Shown here: positions 62,532 through 64,000 of the stretch, piece after piece
Layout of the letters: the number at the start of each line of letters is the position of its first letter
Numbering within the stretch: position 1 is the first letter of the stretch
NCBI GenBank assembly: GCA_035549015.1
Contig: DASZRW010000075.1
Location: 62,001 to 126,000, forward strand
Direction: 5' to 3'
Source of the DNA: JAFDZV01 sp035549015
GTDB taxonomy: Bacteria > Bacteroidota > Ignavibacteria > OLB7
Length of the DNA: 64,000 nucleotides
Notes under the pieces: model-generated
Database searches by the model: none
Seen by the model: the letters and a program-made list of their open reading frames with translations, nothing else
What the model was told of the DNA's origin: nothing
Position numbers and translations under genes: made by a program

Positions 62532-63401
62532 CTACGGAACGATGTTCACCGTTACCGTGTGCTTCGGCTCACCGAGCACGCATACGACGCGGCCATCAGA
62601 CAACGTGATGTACTTCGGCTCTGCGCGGCGAACGGAAATGTTCGTGATCACTCCCTTCAACTTCTGCATGGTCATTGCCGGAATCGTGAACTCTCCATCA
62701 TCATCCGTAATAAACCCAAGGCCAAGAATTGACGTTGTATCCGTAAACGAATCCAAGCGCTCAAGGGTGATCTCCGCCCAACACCCCGTTCCGCTGCTGT
62801 TCCACCGCAGCGTCAAGTCCTGATTCTTCGAGATGTTCTGACCGCGCGAAAGGCCGTCAATGTGGATCGCCGGAGCAAATTGCACCGAGTCAAGGAACGC
62901 GGGCACGCCATCGGCATTCGCGCTCACCTGAATCTTGTTGTACCCTCCACCAAAGACCAAATCCAACGAATCGTTCGCCGTCTTTCGGTAGTAGTACGCA
63001 CCCTTCCCATAAAGCGGGATGTCTTCCTGAAGGATGGCGTTGTTCAACCGGATATCACCCACCGAAAGCCCACCAAGTGAACTTGTACGGAAGGTCGCCG
63101 TTCCATCGTTGTCGGTTCCGTCGAACTGCCCGGTTACGTTCGTGCTCCCATCAGTCACAAAGTCATTCCTGTAATGGCTTTCAAGCCAGAACAAGCCGCA
63201 TAGGTTCGGCCGATTGTAGTACGCAACGGCCTCATCCCGCGTATACACCTTGTCCGACGCCGCGAAGTTCGCCAACACCTGACCACCTGTCAGCGTACCG
63301 GATGGCGCGACCGGGGTTGTTGAGTCCTTACACCCACCGATGCCAGCGCCAAGGACCATGACGGCGAAGGCAAACATCATCAATGAACGATACGATTGCA
63401 T
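62532..63401 (-). CDS. Lipoprotein of unknown function
   Basis: 289 aa. Lipoprotein signal with I-G-G-C24, then 'KDSTTPVAPSGTLTGGQVLANFAASDKVYT'. The mature part is beta-rich with no motif I recognise ('GLFWLESHYRNDF', 'NNAILQEDIPLYGKGAYYYRK', 'LRWNSSGTGCWAEITLE'). The C-terminal 'DDDGEFTIPAMTMQKLKGVITNISVRRAEPKYI' resembles a carboxypeptidase-regulatory or Ig-like strand pair. GGAGG lies before the ATG. The DNA here and to the right edge is less GC-rich than the rest of the window. Its neighbour upstream may be Rhs-type, so a link is possible but unproven. Confidence 0.75.
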   Translation of the reverse strand: MQSYRSLMMFAFAVMVLGAGIGGCKDSTTPVAPSGTLTGGQVLANFAASDKVYTRDEAVAYYNRPNLCGLFWLESHYRNDFVTDGSTNVTGQFDGTDNDGTATFRTSSLGGLSVGDIRLNNAILQEDIPLYGKGAYYYRKTANDSLDLVFGGGYNKIQVSANADGVPAFLDSVQFAPAIHIDGLSRGQNISKNQDLTLRWNSSGTGCWAEITLERLDSFTDTTSILGLGFITDDDGEFTIPAMTMQKLKGVITNISVRRAEPKYITLSDGRVVCVLGEPKHTVTVNIVP

Positions 63402-63463
63402 GGTATTCTATCCTCCGTTGTTGATCTTGAAACGATCGTTTGTCAACATCACTTTTCCTCGTG

Positions 63464-64000
63464 CTAGATACACCCCGAGCAGGGACGCGAAACCTTTGCC
63501 TTTCTGACATTCGGGTTCGTACCTGGACCTGCATCCTTGTCCCAATCACCAAGGTCAAGGTGACACCTCGCCCCATTCGGGAATGTCACCCATCCATCCA
63601 GCTTTGTAAAGGCATAGATGTTCCCTTCCGCCCCGCGCGTGTACTCATAACACGCCAGCGCCGGAGAATCGGTGAACGTACGAACGTTCTGCGGGTGCTC
63701 CGTCGTGAAGATGTTCGACGTTGTGTACTTCTCATCGAACCATTGCCGTACCTGTTCATCCGTAATCGCCGCTTCCTCCGTTGGTGTCGGTACCCTGCCG
63801 TACTTGATCTGGAACATCTCCGCGTATGTGTGCTTACGATGCCCATTCTTCGACCAGAACCCGAAGTTCACTTCGTCACCTTCGATGTACCGGCGTGACA
63901 TCTGCGTTGCTGCACCCGTCTGTGTTCCGTCCGGCACTGGCGTTCCGTTGTTGTCTATTGCGTAGACATCTAACCGTAAAGACGCCCCTCCAAGACCCGC
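63464..64000 (-). CDS. 3' end of a gene entering from the right edge, possibly Rhs-type
   Basis: The frame is open from the edge to a TAG at 63464, so at least 179 C-terminal residues are coded. The sequence begins 'AGLGGASLRLDVYAIDNNGTP' and continues 'MSRRYIEGDEVNFGFWSKNG', 'KYGRVPTPTEEAAITDEQVRQWFDEKYTTSN' and 'GAEGNIYAFTKLDGWVTFPNGARCHLDLGDWDKD', ending in 'KAKVSRPCSGCI'. No T9SS domain is present at this end. The opening residues could be what follows an RHS core in a polymorphic toxin, but the core itself is outside the window. No motif recognised. Confidence 0.5.
   Translation of the reverse strand, partial: AGLGGASLRLDVYAIDNNGTPVPDGTQTGAATQMSRRYIEGDEVNFGFWSKNGHRKHTYAEMFQIKYGRVPTPTEEAAITDEQVRQWFDEKYTTSNIFTTEHPQNVRTFTDSPALACYEYTRGAEGNIYAFTKLDGWVTFPNGARCHLDLGDWDKDAGPGTNPNVRKAKVSRPCSGCI

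Noticed and set aside
1..64000. tRNA or rRNA genes
   Set aside because: No cloverleaf-like sequence or conserved T-arm was found outside genes by reading; a tRNA scan could not be run.

Overview
The window looks like a GC-rich member of the Bacteroidota/Chlorobi (FCB) group. The main evidence is that several long secreted proteins end in type A Por/type IX secretion (T9SS) sorting domains: about 80 residues with an N-P-x sequence, then 'TVDLSLVDGLGR' and a terminal 'GSYLAVLRV..' strand. In addition, the two largest genes carry promoter-like sequences matching the Bacteroidota -7 consensus TAnnTTTG. High GC and a large exported repertoire would fit a deep FCB lineage such as Kapabacteria/Ignavibacteria relatives, but no rRNA or other phylogenetic marker is present, so this is inference. 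I found no tRNA, rRNA or CRISPR array.

Region by region. (i) 1-20.6 kb: two giant minus-strand paralogues (2713 and about 2638 aa) with SpvB, FG-GAP, TcdB-middle and RHS-core architecture, as in fused B-C components of Tc toxins. Their shells are closely similar over about 2330 residues, but their C-termini are unrelated. Between them lie a tandem repeat array with a GxxExxY gene, an endolysin-like amidase translationally linked to a 65-aa acidic peptide, and a CpdA-like phosphodiesterase. (ii) 20.7-35.3 kb: exported proteins, namely a CHRD protein, a TPR protein, two tandem T9SS paralogues with nearly identical 3' ends, a 1353-aa DUF11-like adhesin and a 673-aa T9SS protein. (iii) 35.3-37.4 kb: a lone DUF262/DUF1524 protein, a candidate defence gene, in visibly less GC-rich DNA. 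(iv) 37.4-47.6 kb: small housekeeping and envelope genes, including TfoX-like, DUF2628-like, a lipoprotein archaemetzincin, a Bax-inhibitor-like membrane protein, DUF1573, a GNAT acetyltransferase, a secreted cystatin-like protein, a VOC protein, a uracil-DNA glycosylase-family protein, an M48 peptidase and a DUF6882-like protein. (v) 47.7-62.2 kb: secreted propeller-type proteins, two tandem Vgb-like propellers, DUF2721, a flavin oxidoreductase, a Bor-like lipoprotein, a sulfatase, a protein with a PBP2-like segment, a membrane protein and a YCF48/BNR-type T9SS protein. (vi) 62.5-64 kb: a less GC-rich segment with a lipoprotein and the 3' end of a gene, possibly Rhs-type, entering from the right edge.

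Functionally the window is dominated by the cell surface and secretion. The T9SS cargo would be exported across the outer membrane. The Rhs/Tc-like shells would enclose C-terminal payloads. The neighbouring endolysin-like amidase suggests a possible lysis-based release route, but no holin, spanin or TcA gene is visible. Many genes are monocistronic and separated by strong hairpins. A direct-repeat element, GAGTA-N6-GAGTA, recurs upstream of four genes and may mark a small regulon.
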